NCBI RefSeq assembly: GCF_018336935.1
Contig: NZ_CP068771.1
Span: forward strand, 2,170,001-2,234,000
Reading direction: 5' to 3'
From: Serratia plymuthica
GTDB taxonomy: Bacteria; Pseudomonadota; Gammaproteobacteria; Enterobacterales; Enterobacteriaceae
DNA: 64,000 nucleotides
In this document: one piece after another, positions 8,767 to 21,427 of the stretch
Numbering within the stretch: the stretch's first letter is position 1
How the letters are laid out: each line of letters starts with the position of its first letter
Notes under the pieces: model-generated
Databases searched by the model: none
What the model saw: only the letters and a program-made list of their open reading frames with translations
What the model was told of the DNA's origin: nothing
Program-made: the position numbers and the translations under genes

Positions 8767-10974
8767 ATGACAATATCGCAAGTTCCGCTTACGCGGCGGC
8801 GGTTTATCGTCGGCGCAGGCGCGCTGGTGATTGGCGCCTATCTGCCGTCTACCGGCGCACTGGCACGCACCTCTCCCGCCACGGCGCCAGAAAGCAACGC
8901 TTTTGAAGCCAACGCCTTCGTACAGATCGGCGAAGACGGCATCGTCACCGTCATCAGCAAACACACCGAAGTGGGCCAGGGCGTCTATACCGGCATGGCG
9001 ACGCTGGTCGCAGAGGAGCTGGACGCAGACTGGGCGCAGGTGCGGGTAGTCGCCGCCCCGGTGGACACCAGCGTCTACAAAAACCTGTCATTCGGTTTCC
9101 AGGGTACCGGCGGCTCCAGTTCCGTGGCCAACGCCTATGACCAAATGCGGCGCATGGGCGCCATGGCGCGGGCGTTGCTGGTTCAGGCCGCCGCTCAAAG
9201 CTGGAAAACCTCAGCGCAGGAGATCACCGTACAGGCAGGCAAAATCAGTCATGCCGCCAGCGGCCGCGAAGCGGGCTTCGGCGAGTTCGCCGCATTGGCC
9301 GCTAAACTGCCGCCGCCGGATCCCGCAGGATTGACGTTGAAGGACCCGGCCAATTTTACCCTGATCGGCAAAGTGAGCGGCCTGCACCGCGTGGATTCGC
9401 TGGCGAAGACCAACGGCAGCGCGCAGTTCACGCAGGACATTCATGAGCCGGACATGTTGACCGTCACCATAAAAAAACCGCCGCGCTTTGGCGGCAAAGT
9501 GGCGTCGTTTGACGCCGGCCGGGCGCTGCAGGTGCCGGGCGTGGTGGATGTGAAGCAGATCGACACCGGCGTCGCGGTCTACGCCAAAAATACCTGGGCG
9601 GCAATCCAGGGCCGTGAAAAATTGCAGGTAGAGTGGGACGACTCCCAGGCTGAAAGGCGCAATACCGAGCAAATTTTTGCCGAATTCCGCCAGGTGGCGC
9701 AAAAAACCGGCGCGGTGGCGACCAGCCGCGGCAAGCCGGATGAGGTTTTCGACAAGGCCGACAAGGTGATCGAGGCGGAATATACCTTCCCCTACGTGGC
9801 CCATGCGCCGATGGAACCCCTCGACGGCTATCTGTTCTGGGACGGCGAAAGCGTCAAGGCGCGTTACGGCTGCCAGATCCAAACTCTCGACCATAAACAG
9901 CTGTGCGATCTGTTCCAGCTACCGCCGGAAAAAGTGCACATCGAAACCATTCTGGCGGGGGGCAGCTTCGGCCGACGCATCGATCTGGGCAACCCGACTC
10001 TGGGGCCGGATCTGGCGGCGGATATGGCCGCTGCCGCCAAGGCTATCGGGCCCGGTCATGGCGTGAAGGTGGTGTGGACGCGTGAGGACGACATCCGCAA
10101 CGGCTGGTATCGCCCGATGATCTTGCACCGGCTGCGCGGGGCGATCCGGGGCGGCAAGGTGGTGGGCTGGACCGACACCGTCGTCGGCCACTCCTGGACG
10201 CTCAACAGCGCCATGACGGCGTTGGTGGTCAACGGCGTCGATCAGATGATGATCGAAGGCGCCAGCGAGCTGCCTTATACCTTCGAAAGTTTCCGTTGCG
10301 ATGCCCATATCGTACCGGGCAAGGTGCCGACCTCCTCGCTCAGATCGGTGGCCAGCACCCATACCGGCCATGCGGTGGAAAGCTTTATCGATCAGTTGCT
10401 GCAGGAAACCGGGCAGGATCCGGTGGAAGGGCGGCTGGCGCTGATGGGGGATGCGCCACGCGAAGCCGGAGTGTTGCGAGCGGTGGCGAAAGCCGCCAAC
10501 TGGCAGGGCGCGAAGGTGGTGGATGGCCGGGCGCGCGGCGTTGGCGTCGCCAAGGCGTTTGACACCCGGGTGGCGCAGATTGCCGAAGTGTCTATCGGCG
10601 AAGGCGGCATTCCGCGCGTACACAAGGTGTGGTGCGCGGTGGATTGCGGTGTGGCGGTGAATCCCGACGTGATCCGCGCGCAGATTGAGGGCGGTATCGG
10701 CTACGGCCTGAGCATCGCGTTGTACGGCAATATCACTTTAAAAGACGGTATGGTCGAACAATCTAACTTCAACAATTTCCGCCCGCTGCGGATTGATGAA
10801 ATGCCGGAAATCGAGGTGATCATCGTGCCTTCAACCGAGAAGCCTACCGGCGTGGGCGAACTGGGCGTGCCGACCATCGGCCCGGCGGTCGGCAATGCGC
10901 TGGCGCTGCTCGGGCGGCCCCGAACCTCGCTTAGCCTGCCCTTACACCGTCCCCACAGCGACGCCAGCGCCTGA
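8767..10974 (+). CDS. Molybdopterin subunit of a Tat-exported isoquinoline 1-oxidoreductase/aldehyde oxidase-type enzyme
   Basis: A 735-residue member of the xanthine dehydrogenase superfamily, large subunit of the IorB type. The N-terminus ([18 protein letters not shown]) is a twin-arginine signal, so the folded cofactor-loaded protein goes to the periplasm. Later motifs include [18 protein letters not shown] and [18 protein letters not shown]; the Glu in GVGE is the expected active-site base. The C-terminal 25 residues after GNALALLG are unusually Arg/Pro/Ser-rich. GGAG lies 9 bases before the ATG. It is the first gene of a three-gene unit with a 2Fe-2S subunit and a triheme cytochrome. Likely substrates are aldehydes or N-heterocycles; the sequence does not decide which. 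Confidence 0.82.
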   Translation: MTISQVPLTRRRFIVGAGALVIGAYLPSTGALARTSPATAPESNAFEANAFVQIGEDGIVTVISKHTEVGQGVYTGMATLVAEELDADWAQVRVVAAPVDTSVYKNLSFGFQGTGGSSSVANAYDQMRRMGAMARALLVQAAAQSWKTSAQEITVQAGKISHAASGREAGFGEFAALAAKLPPPDPAGLTLKDPANFTLIGKVSGLHRVDSLAKTNGSAQFTQDIHEPDMLTVTIKKPPRFGGKVASFDAGRALQVPGVVDVKQIDTGVAVYAKNTWAAIQGREKLQVEWDDSQAERRNTEQIFAEFRQVAQKTGAVATSRGKPDEVFDKADKVIEAEYTFPYVAHAPMEPLDGYLFWDGESVKARYGCQIQTLDHKQLCDLFQLPPEKVHIETILAGGSFGRRIDLGNPTLGPDLAADMAAAAKAIGPGHGVKVVWTREDDIRNGWYRPMILHRLRGAIRGGKVVGWTDTVVGHSWTLNSAMTALVVNGVDQMMIEGASELPYTFESFRCDAHIVPGKVPTSSLRSVASTHTGHAVESFIDQLLQETGQDPVEGRLALMGDAPREAGVLRAVAKAANWQGAKVVDGRARGVGVAKAFDTRVAQIAEVSIGEGGIPRVHKVWCAVDCGVAVNPDVIRAQIEGGIGYGLSIALYGNITLKDGMVEQSNFNNFRPLRIDEMPEIEVIIVPSTEKPTGVGELGVPTIGPAVGNALALLGRPRTSLSLPLHRPHSDASA

Positions 10975-10988
10975 TCAAGGAGAACATC

Positions 10989-11447
10989 ATGATTACTTTA
11001 ACCGTGAACGACCAATCGCTGACGTTTGATGGCGATACCCATATGCCGCTGCTGTGGTTTTTGCGCGATGAAGCCGGGCTGACCGGCACCAAGTTTGGCT
11101 GCGGCATTGCCATGTGCGGCGCCTGTACCGTTCATCTGGACGGCGTGCCGGTACGTTCCTGCATGACGCCGGTTTCGGCGGCGGTCGGCAAGAAAATCAC
11201 CACCATCGAGGCCATCGGCGAAACGCCGGCGGGTAAAGCGGTGCAGGACGCTTGGGTCAATCTGGACGTGGTGCAGTGCGGCTACTGTCAGTCCGGCCAG
11301 ATCATGAGCGCCAGCGCGCTGCTGGCCCAGAGCAAAAATCCGAGCGATGCGGATATTGACGCGGCGATGGGCGGCAACGTTTGCCGCTGCGCTACTTACG
11401 TGCGCATTCGCGCCGCCATCCACCAGGCCGCCAAGGCGCTGGATTAA
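10989..11447 (+). CDS. 2Fe-2S subunit of the Mo-hydroxylase (IorA type)
   Basis: A 152-residue ferredoxin-like subunit with both expected cluster motifs: [15 protein letters not shown] near residues 38-52 and [10 protein letters not shown] with VCRCATY near the C-terminus. It carries electrons from the molybdenum site of the preceding gene product to the cytochrome encoded next. A good ribosome-binding site (AAGGAG) lies before ATG 10989, 14 bases after the upstream stop. It has no signal peptide, so it is presumably carried through the Tat pathway with its partner, as known for related complexes. Confidence 0.85.
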   Translation: MITLTVNDQSLTFDGDTHMPLLWFLRDEAGLTGTKFGCGIAMCGACTVHLDGVPVRSCMTPVSAAVGKKITTIEAIGETPAGKAVQDAWVNLDVVQCGYCQSGQIMSASALLAQSKNPSDADIDAAMGGNVCRCATYVRIRAAIHQAAKALD

Positions 11448-11458
11448 GGGAGAAACTC

Positions 11459-12763
11459 ATGAGCAACGCCCTGAGATGGCTGTTATGGCTGATTGTCGCG
11501 GTAGTAGTGATAGCCGGTGGCTATGCGCTGTATACCCTGCTGCGGCCGGTTGGGCCGGAGCCTGCCGCGCCCATCGCCGGCGCGCCGGCCGGCATTACCG
11601 ATAAACTGGCGCGCGGTGAATATCTGGCGCGCGCCGCCGACTGCGTGGCTTGCCACACCGCGCCGGGTGGCAAGCCTTTCGCCGGGGGTTTCGCGTTTAA
11701 ACTGCCGTTCGGCACTATTTACGGCACCAATATTACCGCAGATAAAGAGACCGGTATTGGCGACTGGAGCGACGAGCAGTTTGTGCGTGCGGTGCGTGAG
11801 GGCGTCGGTCCGGAGGGTAACCTGTATCCGGCGATGCCTTACACCTCTTACACCGCGTTGAGCCGTGACGACGTGCTGGCGATCAAGGCTTATCTGTTCA
11901 GCCTGCCGCCGGTGAAACAGGCCAACCCGCAAAACGATCTGCCGTTCCCGTTCAACCAACGCTGGGGCATGAAATTCTGGAATCTGGCGTTCTTCCATGA
12001 AAAACGCTTCGAACCGAATCTCAACCAGGATGAACAGTGGAACCGCGGCGCCTACCTGGCGACCGCGCTGGGGCACTGCAGCGAATGCCACACGCCGCGC
12101 AACCTGGCCTTTGGCGTGAATCAGAGCAAGAACCTCAGCGGTGAGGTGGTCCAGGGCTGGTTCGCCGCCAACATCACCCCGGATGCGCAGACCGGCATCG
12201 GCGGCTGGAGCGAGCAGCAACTGTCGCAGTATCTGGCGACCGGCCACGCGGAGGGCCGCAGCAGTGCCGCCGGCCCAATGGCGGAGGCGGTGGAAAACAG
12301 CCTGCAGTATCTGACGCCGGAGGATAATCAGGCGTTGGTGAAATACCTGCGCAACATAGAACCTATCGCCGGCGACAGTGCCAGTGCGGTGAACCTGCAA
12401 CCGAAGGGCGCGTTGTCCTCCAGTGCGGTGCTGCCGGGCGGGCAAGAGGATTCGTTGGGCCGCAGATTGTTTGCCGGCGATTGCAGCGGCTGTCACCAGT
12501 GGAACGGCGTTGGCCGGCAAAGTAAATACGCTTCGTTGGTCGGCAGCACGGCGGTGAACGATCCGCAGGGCCGCAGCGTGGTGCAGGCGATCCTCAAAGG
12601 CACCCGCATCAGCATCGGGGAGCAGCATGAGGTGATGCCGGACTTCGGCGCCCAATATTCGGACGAAGAAGTGGCGGCGGTGGCCAACTATGTGGTCGGC
12701 CAGTTTGGCGAGAAGCAAGGCAAGGTCACGGCGAAACAGGTCGCGGAACAACGCAAACAGTAA
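11459..12763 (+). CDS. Triheme membrane-anchored cytochrome c of the Mo-hydroxylase
   Basis: A 434-residue protein with an N-terminal membrane segment (about residues 5-25) and three CxxCH heme sites: CVACH (62), CSECH (207) and CSGCH (342). Each has a distal Met candidate in a GxMPY or VMPDF context. The layout matches the cytochrome subunits of membrane-bound alcohol, aldehyde and gluconate dehydrogenases, which pass electrons to ubiquinone. ATG 11459 was chosen over the longer frame from 11381, which overlaps the 2Fe-2S gene; AAGGGAG precedes it. It closes the three-gene operon and resembles the C-terminal part of NicB in this same window. Confidence 0.87.
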   Translation: MSNALRWLLWLIVAVVVIAGGYALYTLLRPVGPEPAAPIAGAPAGITDKLARGEYLARAADCVACHTAPGGKPFAGGFAFKLPFGTIYGTNITADKETGIGDWSDEQFVRAVREGVGPEGNLYPAMPYTSYTALSRDDVLAIKAYLFSLPPVKQANPQNDLPFPFNQRWGMKFWNLAFFHEKRFEPNLNQDEQWNRGAYLATALGHCSECHTPRNLAFGVNQSKNLSGEVVQGWFAANITPDAQTGIGGWSEQQLSQYLATGHAEGRSSAAGPMAEAVENSLQYLTPEDNQALVKYLRNIEPIAGDSASAVNLQPKGALSSSAVLPGGQEDSLGRRLFAGDCSGCHQWNGVGRQSKYASLVGSTAVNDPQGRSVVQAILKGTRISIGEQHEVMPDFGAQYSDEEVAAVANYVVGQFGEKQGKVTAKQVAEQRKQ

Positions 12764-12768
12764 CGGTC

Positions 12769-12792
12769 GGCGAGGGGGAACGCCCCCTCGCC
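12769..12792. terminator. Bidirectional hairpin between cytochrome and oxalate decarboxylase genes
   Basis: Perfect 10-base stem (GGCGAGGGGG with CCCCCTCGCC) and an AACG loop, placed 6 bases after one stop codon and 6 before the other, convergent one. No clear T-run. Confidence 0.6.
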
Positions 12793-12797
12793 ACCGA

Positions 12798-13967
12798 TTA
12801 ACGTCTGCGTCGGGACATGACCAGTTTATCCTTGGGGCGATCCTGCCAGTCGGCAATCTGGTTATTGAAGTTATCCGCCAGCAGATAGGCTGGGGTCTTT
12901 GCCAGCCAGTCAGACAGTGAGATATCCTGATAAATACCGTTATCCAGTACGATTAACACCTTCAGATCCTCATCACCTATATTCTCAATGTAATGACCAA
13001 ACCCTTGAGGTACATAGCCGACATCGGTTGGTGCGTATTCTGCGGTCTGCGCATGACCGTGCGAACTGAATACCGTCATGCGACCTTTTCCGGAAATATA
13101 GTATTGCCACTCATTGGCATTGGGGTGCCAATGCAATTCTCTTACGGCTCCAGGCTTAACGATTTCAATAATTCCCGTCATGGTCGTGGATACAGGAAAC
13201 TCTTTCGATGACACCAGGTGTACGCTGCCGGCATCATTTTCGAAAAAAGGTTTCTGTTTCATTAATTCATAACGGTGGGTCAGCGGGGCATTATTCAAAC
13301 CACCGTCCTGGGTGAGCAGCGGCAGGGCGGGTGGAACTGCGCCCCCGACAATATAGGCCTCACCCTGTTTGGCTTTGGAAAACACCGCTGCCGGCATATT
13401 AACACTTTTTTCCAATACTTCTTTGGGCATGTGCGCCACCCAGTCGGTAATGCTGAACGTGCCGAATTCGGAAAAGTGACCATTGTCAAATGTCAGGATA
13501 AAATGTGCGCCGTCTGCCAGCGCCTGAATCGAATGTCCGTAGCCTTTGGGAAAATACCAAACGTCACCTGGGCCGAAATCCGCCACCTCACATTTACCGT
13601 CAGGGTCAATGAGGGTAATACGGGCATGCCCTTCCAGCATAAATGCCCACTCCGCGGCAATGGCATGCCAGTGCAATTCACGTACACCGCCCGGTTCCAG
13701 CGTCATGTCCACCCCGGCTACGCCCTCGGAAACTGGGAATTGCTCGACGGTGGCCTCTCTGGCCCAGCCATTGGGCAAGCTGCGTTTTTTACTGTGGGTA
13801 AAGACATATTTATAAACGTTTTGCGCATCGGCGGTGGGTTGGAAAGTGCTGGGTGGGGTAATATTACGGTGGTCGTCTGCGCTGGCGGACTTTATCATAC
13901 TCCCCATGACGCTGGCTGCCGCCGCGCTTACTGCGGAGGCTTTTAATATATCACGACGCGATAACAT
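12798..13967 (-). CDS. Tat-exported bicupin oxalate decarboxylase
   Basis: A 389-residue bicupin of the OxdC family. The N-terminus (MLSRRDILKASAVSAAAASV) is a twin-arginine signal. Cupin 1 has Mn ligands H99, H101, E106 and H145; cupin 2 has H279, H281, E286 and H325. After cupin 1 the sequence HFSEFGTFSITDW aligns with the OxdC lid FSENSTFQLTDW, keeping the Glu (E167 here) known to favour decarboxylation over oxidation. The equivalent position after cupin 2 has no Glu. The reaction is oxalate to formate plus carbon dioxide, in the periplasm. It is monocistronic and convergent with the cytochrome gene. It ends in a basic RRRR tail. Confidence 0.85.
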   Translation of the reverse strand: MLSRRDILKASAVSAAAASVMGSMIKSASADDHRNITPPSTFQPTADAQNVYKYVFTHSKKRSLPNGWAREATVEQFPVSEGVAGVDMTLEPGGVRELHWHAIAAEWAFMLEGHARITLIDPDGKCEVADFGPGDVWYFPKGYGHSIQALADGAHFILTFDNGHFSEFGTFSITDWVAHMPKEVLEKSVNMPAAVFSKAKQGEAYIVGGAVPPALPLLTQDGGLNNAPLTHRYELMKQKPFFENDAGSVHLVSSKEFPVSTTMTGIIEIVKPGAVRELHWHPNANEWQYYISGKGRMTVFSSHGHAQTAEYAPTDVGYVPQGFGHYIENIGDEDLKVLIVLDNGIYQDISLSDWLAKTPAYLLADNFNNQIADWQDRPKDKLVMSRRRR

Positions 13968-14334
13968 ATAGTTTTCTCCATATAAATATCCTGCCGGACC
14001 CTGGGCAGAGTTTATCTGTTTTTATTGGGCGCAGGCTTTTATTGCCGAGTTTGTCATGTTTGACTACGGTTGAATTATAGTGGCTGAAATTGACCGCGCA
14101 GAGAATATTGCATTTCTTTGTGTTACCAATTAAGAGTGGTGGTAATTTATGAGTTATTTTTTGAATAATCATCATCCGGTATTAATTGGGTTTATTTTTT
14201 AATTAAACAAAAGATAAATAAATTTAATTTAATGGCGGGTTTATTCTATTGTCAGTGTTATTTTACTCGGTTAATGAATCCCCGCTGCGCTAAAATGGGG
14301 CATCAGGTGACATTGCAGTGCATTTTCGGCAAAG
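13968..14334. other. AT-rich intergenic region upstream of the bgl leader
   Basis: Non-coding DNA between the divergent oxalate decarboxylase and bgl genes. Around 14155-14260 it is strongly AT-rich. I see no gene here; promoters for both flanking units should lie in it or just downstream. Confidence 0.5.
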
Positions 14335-14397
14335 AGTGATGTTGCTCGCAAAGTTTGACGAAGGCAGTTGCTGAAAAATCGCAACTATGGCGATACT
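14335..14397 (+). promoter_or_regulatory. Candidate bgl promoter with CRP-like site
   Basis: AGTGA-N6-TCGCA (14335-14350) matches the CRP half-sites 4 of 5 on each side. TTGCTG (14368-14373) and GATACT (14392-14397) with an 18-base spacer could be the -35 and -10. A start near 14404 would put the CRP centre at about -61, a usual activating distance. Inferred by eye only. Confidence 0.35.
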
Positions 14398-14436
14398 TCC
14401 GTCGCGATCTTCGTGATCGCCAGACATTTTTATTAA

Positions 14437-14465
14437 GGCGTGTTACTGCTCAGGCAGGCAAGACC
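14437..14465 (+). promoter_or_regulatory. RAT: ribonucleic antiterminator target for BglG
   Basis: 29 bases that align without gaps to the E. coli bgl RAT as I remember it: GG, then TGTTACTGC, then GCAGGCAA, then ACC. It overlaps the 5' arm of the terminator that follows. Antiterminator bound here would block formation of the terminator stem. Confidence 0.85.
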
Positions 14466-14524
14466 AAAATAGGAATGCACCTCTCATCATGATGAGGCGC
14501 ATTTTCGTTTTGGTCTTTTTTTTT
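14460..14524 (+). terminator. Conditional terminator in the bglF leader
   Basis: Outer stem AAGACCAAAA (14460-14469) pairs with TTTTGGTCTT (14508-14517), followed by a run of T. An inner hairpin (CATCATGATG) lies in the loop. The first arm overlaps the RAT, giving the usual two exclusive structures. Confidence 0.85.
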
Positions 14525-14546
14525 GTTTTTTTACCGGGGAAAAACG

Positions 14547-17827
<3,281 letters not shown>

Positions 17828-17842
17828 TAAAAATAAAGGGTG

Positions 17843-18694
17843 ATGGCCGCGACGATGAAAGTCATTAAGGTACTCAACAATAGCCTGGTGCTATCAACAG
17901 ACAGCGATAACAACGAAGCTATCGTCATGGGCAAGGGTATTGGCTTTAACAGCAAAGTGGGTGACGTTCTCGACCCGGCCACTATTGAGAAAGTGTATGT
18001 GGTGCAAAACAGCCAAAAGGGCCGTGATTACCTGCGGCTGATGGAAAACACGCCGGAGGAGCACCTGGAGATTGTGCAGATGATCCTCGCCGAGGCCAAC
18101 CGGCAGCTCAATGGCCGCATTAACGAGCAGATTTTCTTCACCCTGACGGACCACATCAGTTTTGCCATCGAGCGCTACCACAAGGGCATCGCGATCCAAA
18201 ACCGGCTGTTGTTCGAGGTGAAGCGCTTCTATCCGCAGGAGTTCGCGGTGGCGGCGCAGGCGCTGGCGCATATCAATCAGCGGCTTAACATCACTCTGCC
18301 GGAAGAAGAGGCGGGGAATATCGCGTTCCATCTGGTTAACGGTCAGACCGACGTGCAGAACATGGAACATACCCTGCTGTCGGTGAAGATGCTGAAAGAC
18401 ATTTTCAATATCATCAAGTACCACTTTCGCATCAATATCGATACGGATTCGCTCAACTACGCGCGTTTTCTGGTGCATATGCAGTTTTTTATTCAGCGGA
18501 TGGTCGAAGGGCAACAGATGGCGTCGAAAGACGACTTTATCTTTGCCCAGGTGACCAGGGAGTACCCGAATGCTTATCGCGGCGCGCTGCTGATCCGCGA
18601 CTATGTGAAGAATCTGCTGGAGATGGAGATGTCGAACGATGAACTGCTGTATCTGGTGATCCACCTGACGCGTATCGCCGACCCGCAGGACTAG
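17843..18694 (+). CDS. bglG: BglG/LicT-family transcriptional antiterminator
   Basis: About 283 residues. The N-terminal RNA-binding CAT domain (KVIKVLNNSLVLSTD to about residue 60, with VMGKGIGFN) is followed by two PTS regulation domains, PRD1 with LTDHISFAIER and PRD2 with VIHLTRI near the end. Conserved His residues in the PRDs are phosphorylation targets in the family. It should bind the RAT at 14437-14465. Unusually it is last in the operon, whereas E. coli has bglG first between two RAT/terminators. Start options are GTG 17840, ATG 17843 and ATG 17855; AAAGGG lies upstream of all. Its stop codon overlaps that of the convergent LysR gene. Confidence 0.85.
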   Translation: MAATMKVIKVLNNSLVLSTDSDNNEAIVMGKGIGFNSKVGDVLDPATIEKVYVVQNSQKGRDYLRLMENTPEEHLEIVQMILAEANRQLNGRINEQIFFTLTDHISFAIERYHKGIAIQNRLLFEVKRFYPQEFAVAAQALAHINQRLNITLPEEEAGNIAFHLVNGQTDVQNMEHTLLSVKMLKDIFNIIKYHFRINIDTDSLNYARFLVHMQFFIQRMVEGQQMASKDDFIFAQVTREYPNAYRGALLIRDYVKNLLEMEMSNDELLYLVIHLTRIADPQD

Positions 18695-19605
18695 CCGGAA
18701 TGCTGTGCGCTCACCGCGTCTTCCACCAGCGCACGGAAGCGCTGGATGAGGGGGGAGGTGCGGTTGCTGCGCAGCGCCAGGTACAGCGGGGCACTGAGCT
18801 GGGCTTCGTCGCTGATGGCCCGGTAGACGATACCGTCGCCGCCCAACCGCCGCATCGAGGCCGGCACGATCGACAGCCCCAGACCGGCCCCCACCAGACT
18901 GAGCGTCGCGGGCAGGCGCGGGGCTTCCTGAATGACGCGCGGGCTGAACCCGGCGCGATGGCAGGCGGCTAAAATGGCATCGTACAATCCCTGGCCCGCA
19001 GGGCGGCGGTAGAGAATAAAAGCTTCGTTAGCCAACGACAGCAGCGGCAACGGCTGCTCGCCGTCGACTGCCCGCGGGTGGCCGACCGGCAGGGCGACCA
19101 GCATAGGTTCGCGCAGCACCGGCTCAATGGTCAGGCCCGGAATGCCGCTGGCCGGCGAGCGCACAAAAGCCACGTCGAGCCGTTCATCCACCAGCGCATC
19201 CAGCAGTTCGCCGCTGCCGGCTTCTTCCAGTTGGGTGGTGATGCCCGGCAGGATCTCGCGATAGCGGCGCAACAGGTTGGGCACGAACGGGTGCAGCGCG
19301 GCGGAACTGGTGAAGCCGATGGCGATATGCCCCTGTTCACCGCGTGCCGCGCGATGCACCGCTTCGGTCAACAGTTCGGCTCGGGCCAACAGCGCACGCG
19401 CCTCGTTAAACAGCACGTTGCCTGCCTCGGTGGCGCGCACGCCACGCGGCAGACGCTGCAACAGTGTTACCCCCAGCTCATCCTCCAGCCCTTGCAGCAG
19501 GCGGGTCAACGGCGGCTGCTGAATAAACAGCCGTTCGGCGGCGCGGGTAATATTGCCTTCTTCAACTACCGCAACGAAGGCTCGCAGGCGGCGGAGTTCG
19601 ATCAT
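18691..19605 (-). CDS. LysR-family regulator next to the chromate transporter
   Basis: A 304-residue LysR protein: winged HTH with ITRAAERLFIQQPPLTRLLQ (residues about 18-37), then a periplasmic-binding-type effector domain. ATG 19605 was chosen because AGGT lies 6 bases upstream; ATG 19611 would add two residues, and the open frame runs back much further without support. It is divergent from the two chromate-transport genes, with 105 bases between, and most likely controls them. It is convergent with bglG and shares a 3-base overlap at the stops. Confidence 0.8.
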   Translation of the reverse strand: MIELRRLRAFVAVVEEGNITRAAERLFIQQPPLTRLLQGLEDELGVTLLQRLPRGVRATEAGNVLFNEARALLARAELLTEAVHRAARGEQGHIAIGFTSSAALHPFVPNLLRRYREILPGITTQLEEAGSGELLDALVDERLDVAFVRSPASGIPGLTIEPVLREPMLVALPVGHPRAVDGEQPLPLLSLANEAFILYRRPAGQGLYDAILAACHRAGFSPRVIQEAPRLPATLSLVGAGLGLSIVPASMRRLGGDGIVYRAISDEAQLSAPLYLALRSNRTSPLIQRFRALVEDAVSAQHSG

Positions 19606-19710
19606 AGACATACCTAAAAGGTATCCTTGTTGACTCAGAAATGCATTAGACATCATGGCATGGCGGCGCGCATCATACCAGCCATCAAAATAAGCGATGT
19701 GGAACGACCA

Positions 19711-20283
19711 ATGTCTGAATCGGATGCGGTAAAAAATACCCGGCTGGCGGCACCGCCGGGCAATGGGGAGCTGTTTTGGGGCTTTCTGATGCTGGGGCTG
19801 ATAGGGTTTGGCGGCGTGCTGCCGCTGGCGCGCAATATGCTGGTGGAGGATCGGCGCTGGCTGAGCGGCGAACAGTTTACCGAGCTGCTCGGGCTGTGCC
19901 AGTTTCTGCCGGGGGGCAACGTGATCAACCTTTCGGTCGCGGTGGGGATGGAGTTCCGCGGCCTGCGCGGCGCTTGTTGCGCGTTGTTGGGGTTGATCAG
20001 CGCGCCGACGGCGATTGTGGTCGGGTTGGGGATGGTTTACGCCCGCTTCCAGAACGATGCGCATGTGCAGCACGTGTTTGCCGGGCTGGCGGCTGCGGCG
20101 GCCGGCTTGCTGCTGTCCACCGGGATAAAAATGCTGTTGCCGCTGCGCGGTAAATGGCTGGCGCTGGGGATTGTCGCGCTGTGCCTGATCGCCATCGCCT
20201 GGCTGCGCCTGCCGTTGTTGCCGACCATGCTGGTGCTGGCACCGCTGAGCATTCTGTTGCTGTGGTGGAGGAAGCCCTCATGA
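19711..20283 (+). CDS. Chromate transporter, N-terminal half protein
   Basis: A 190-residue membrane protein of the CHR family: WGFLMLGLIGFGGVLPLARN, then QFTELLGLCQFLPGGNVIN, the signature of one CHR domain, with about five hydrophobic segments. In many bacteria the two CHR halves are separate genes and both products are needed. It exports chromate or a related anion; in genomes many such pairs have other, unknown substrates. ATG 19711 was chosen because the protein begins MSESDA before the conserved part, with GGAAC upstream; the longer frame from 19627 overlaps the regulator leader. The stop overlaps the next ATG. Confidence 0.82.
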   Translation: MSESDAVKNTRLAAPPGNGELFWGFLMLGLIGFGGVLPLARNMLVEDRRWLSGEQFTELLGLCQFLPGGNVINLSVAVGMEFRGLRGACCALLGLISAPTAIVVGLGMVYARFQNDAHVQHVFAGLAAAAAGLLLSTGIKMLLPLRGKWLALGIVALCLIAIAWLRLPLLPTMLVLAPLSILLLWWRKPS

Positions 20284-20801
20284 TGGGCGTATTGATCTCG
20301 CTGGCGATTATTTTTACCGAGCTTTCGTTGCTGGCGTTCGGCGGCGGCATGACCATCCTGCCGGAAATGCAGCGCCAGGTGGTGGAGGTTCATCAATGGA
20401 TGAGCGCGCAGGAGTTCAGCGCGCTGTTCGCCATGGCGCAGGCCGCGCCGGGACCGAATATGATGATCGTGCCGCTGATTGGCTGGCACGTGGCCGGCTG
20501 GGCGGGGCTGCTGGTTTCCTCCGTCGCCAAGTTCGGCCCGTCATCGATCGTGACTTTACTGGTGATGGGGGCCTGGCGGCGCTTCAAGGACAAACCCTGG
20601 CGGCGCATCGTGCAGACCGGTTTGGTGCCGGTCACCGTGGGTTTGGTGGCGGCCAGCGGGGTCCTGATCGCCGAAGCCTCTGCGCCGAGCTGGCCGTTGG
20701 CGGCGATCATCGCGCTGGCCACGCTACTGAGCATGAACAAACGCATTCACCCGCTGTGGGTACTGGCGGGCGGTGCTCTGCTCGGGCTGCTGGTCGCCTA
20801 A
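20280..20801 (+). CDS. Chromate transporter, C-terminal half protein
   Basis: A 173-residue partner of the preceding gene with the second CHR domain: LLAFGGGMTILPEMQRQVVE and QAAPGPNMMIVPLIGW. Its ATGATG start overlaps the upstream stop by 4 bases, so the halves are made together. Both are inner-membrane proteins with five or so spans each and opposite topology expected. It ends 1 base before the convergent inhibitor gene. Confidence 0.82.
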   Translation: MMGVLISLAIIFTELSLLAFGGGMTILPEMQRQVVEVHQWMSAQEFSALFAMAQAAPGPNMMIVPLIGWHVAGWAGLLVSSVAKFGPSSIVTLLVMGAWRRFKDKPWRRIVQTGLVPVTVGLVAASGVLIAEASAPSWPLAAIIALATLLSMNKRIHPLWVLAGGALLGLLVA

Positions 20802-21212
20802 TCAGCGCGGCGTCAGCACAAAGCGGGGTTTACCGTCGCGGTGTGTAACCTGGTAGCGTTTGGGGGCGGTCAGCGCCAGAAACGCCACCCTGCTGCCTTC
20901 GGCGTTGGTCAACGTCATACCGTCCGGCGTCGGGCGCCAGGCCACCGGCAGCTCGGTGAGCGCCAGCGGTTGCAGGCACTGCGATGAGGCGGTGAAACGG
21001 TAGGCGTTGGTGCTTTCGATCCGCTCATCGCTCAGCTCAACGTCGCAGGCGGCGAGCTTGCCTTCGGTGTCGGTCAACTGCCAGTGCCCTTTCAGCGCGG
21101 AGGGGGCGAGCAACGGCAACGAACTGGCGAAGGTATTGCCGCACAACAATAGGCTCATAACGGCTCCTGTCAGGGCAATGCGCCGTGGGATTAAGGAGAA
21201 AAGGCGGGACAT
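20802..21212 (-). CDS. inh: Periplasmic metalloprotease inhibitor of the Inh/AprI family
   Basis: A 136-residue secreted protein: signal peptide MSRLFSLIPRRIALTGAVMS to about residue 31, then a small beta-barrel domain with two Cys (AACDVEL and SSQCLQ) that form the family's disulfide. LKGHWQLTD is typical of the inhibitors of serralysin-type zinc proteases. It protects the periplasm from the cell's own alkaline protease. ATG 21212 has GAGGA 5 bases upstream; ATG 21224 is possible. No serralysin or its type I exporter is in the window, whereas in Serratia and Pseudomonas inh usually sits beside them. Confidence 0.78.
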   Translation of the reverse strand: MSRLFSLIPRRIALTGAVMSLLLCGNTFASSLPLLAPSALKGHWQLTDTEGKLAACDVELSDERIESTNAYRFTASSQCLQPLALTELPVAWRPTPDGMTLTNAEGSRVAFLALTAPKRYQVTHRDGKPRFVLTPR

Positions 21213-21427
21213 CAGTTTCCTCATTGTCGCTTTCGTGGCCGGGCGGAAACATCTTTTGTGTCTATGATGATAGCAAAGTTGCCGGCGTTGACGTTTGGCT
21301 TTGCATTATCACCTCGTTAGCGCCGTTCATCATCTTTCTAACAACGTCTCCTGTTCGATTGGTCCATTGCGCCATGCCCCCTGGCTAAAAGGATGCATGC
21401 AATATGGACAGCCTTAATCGATAGGGG

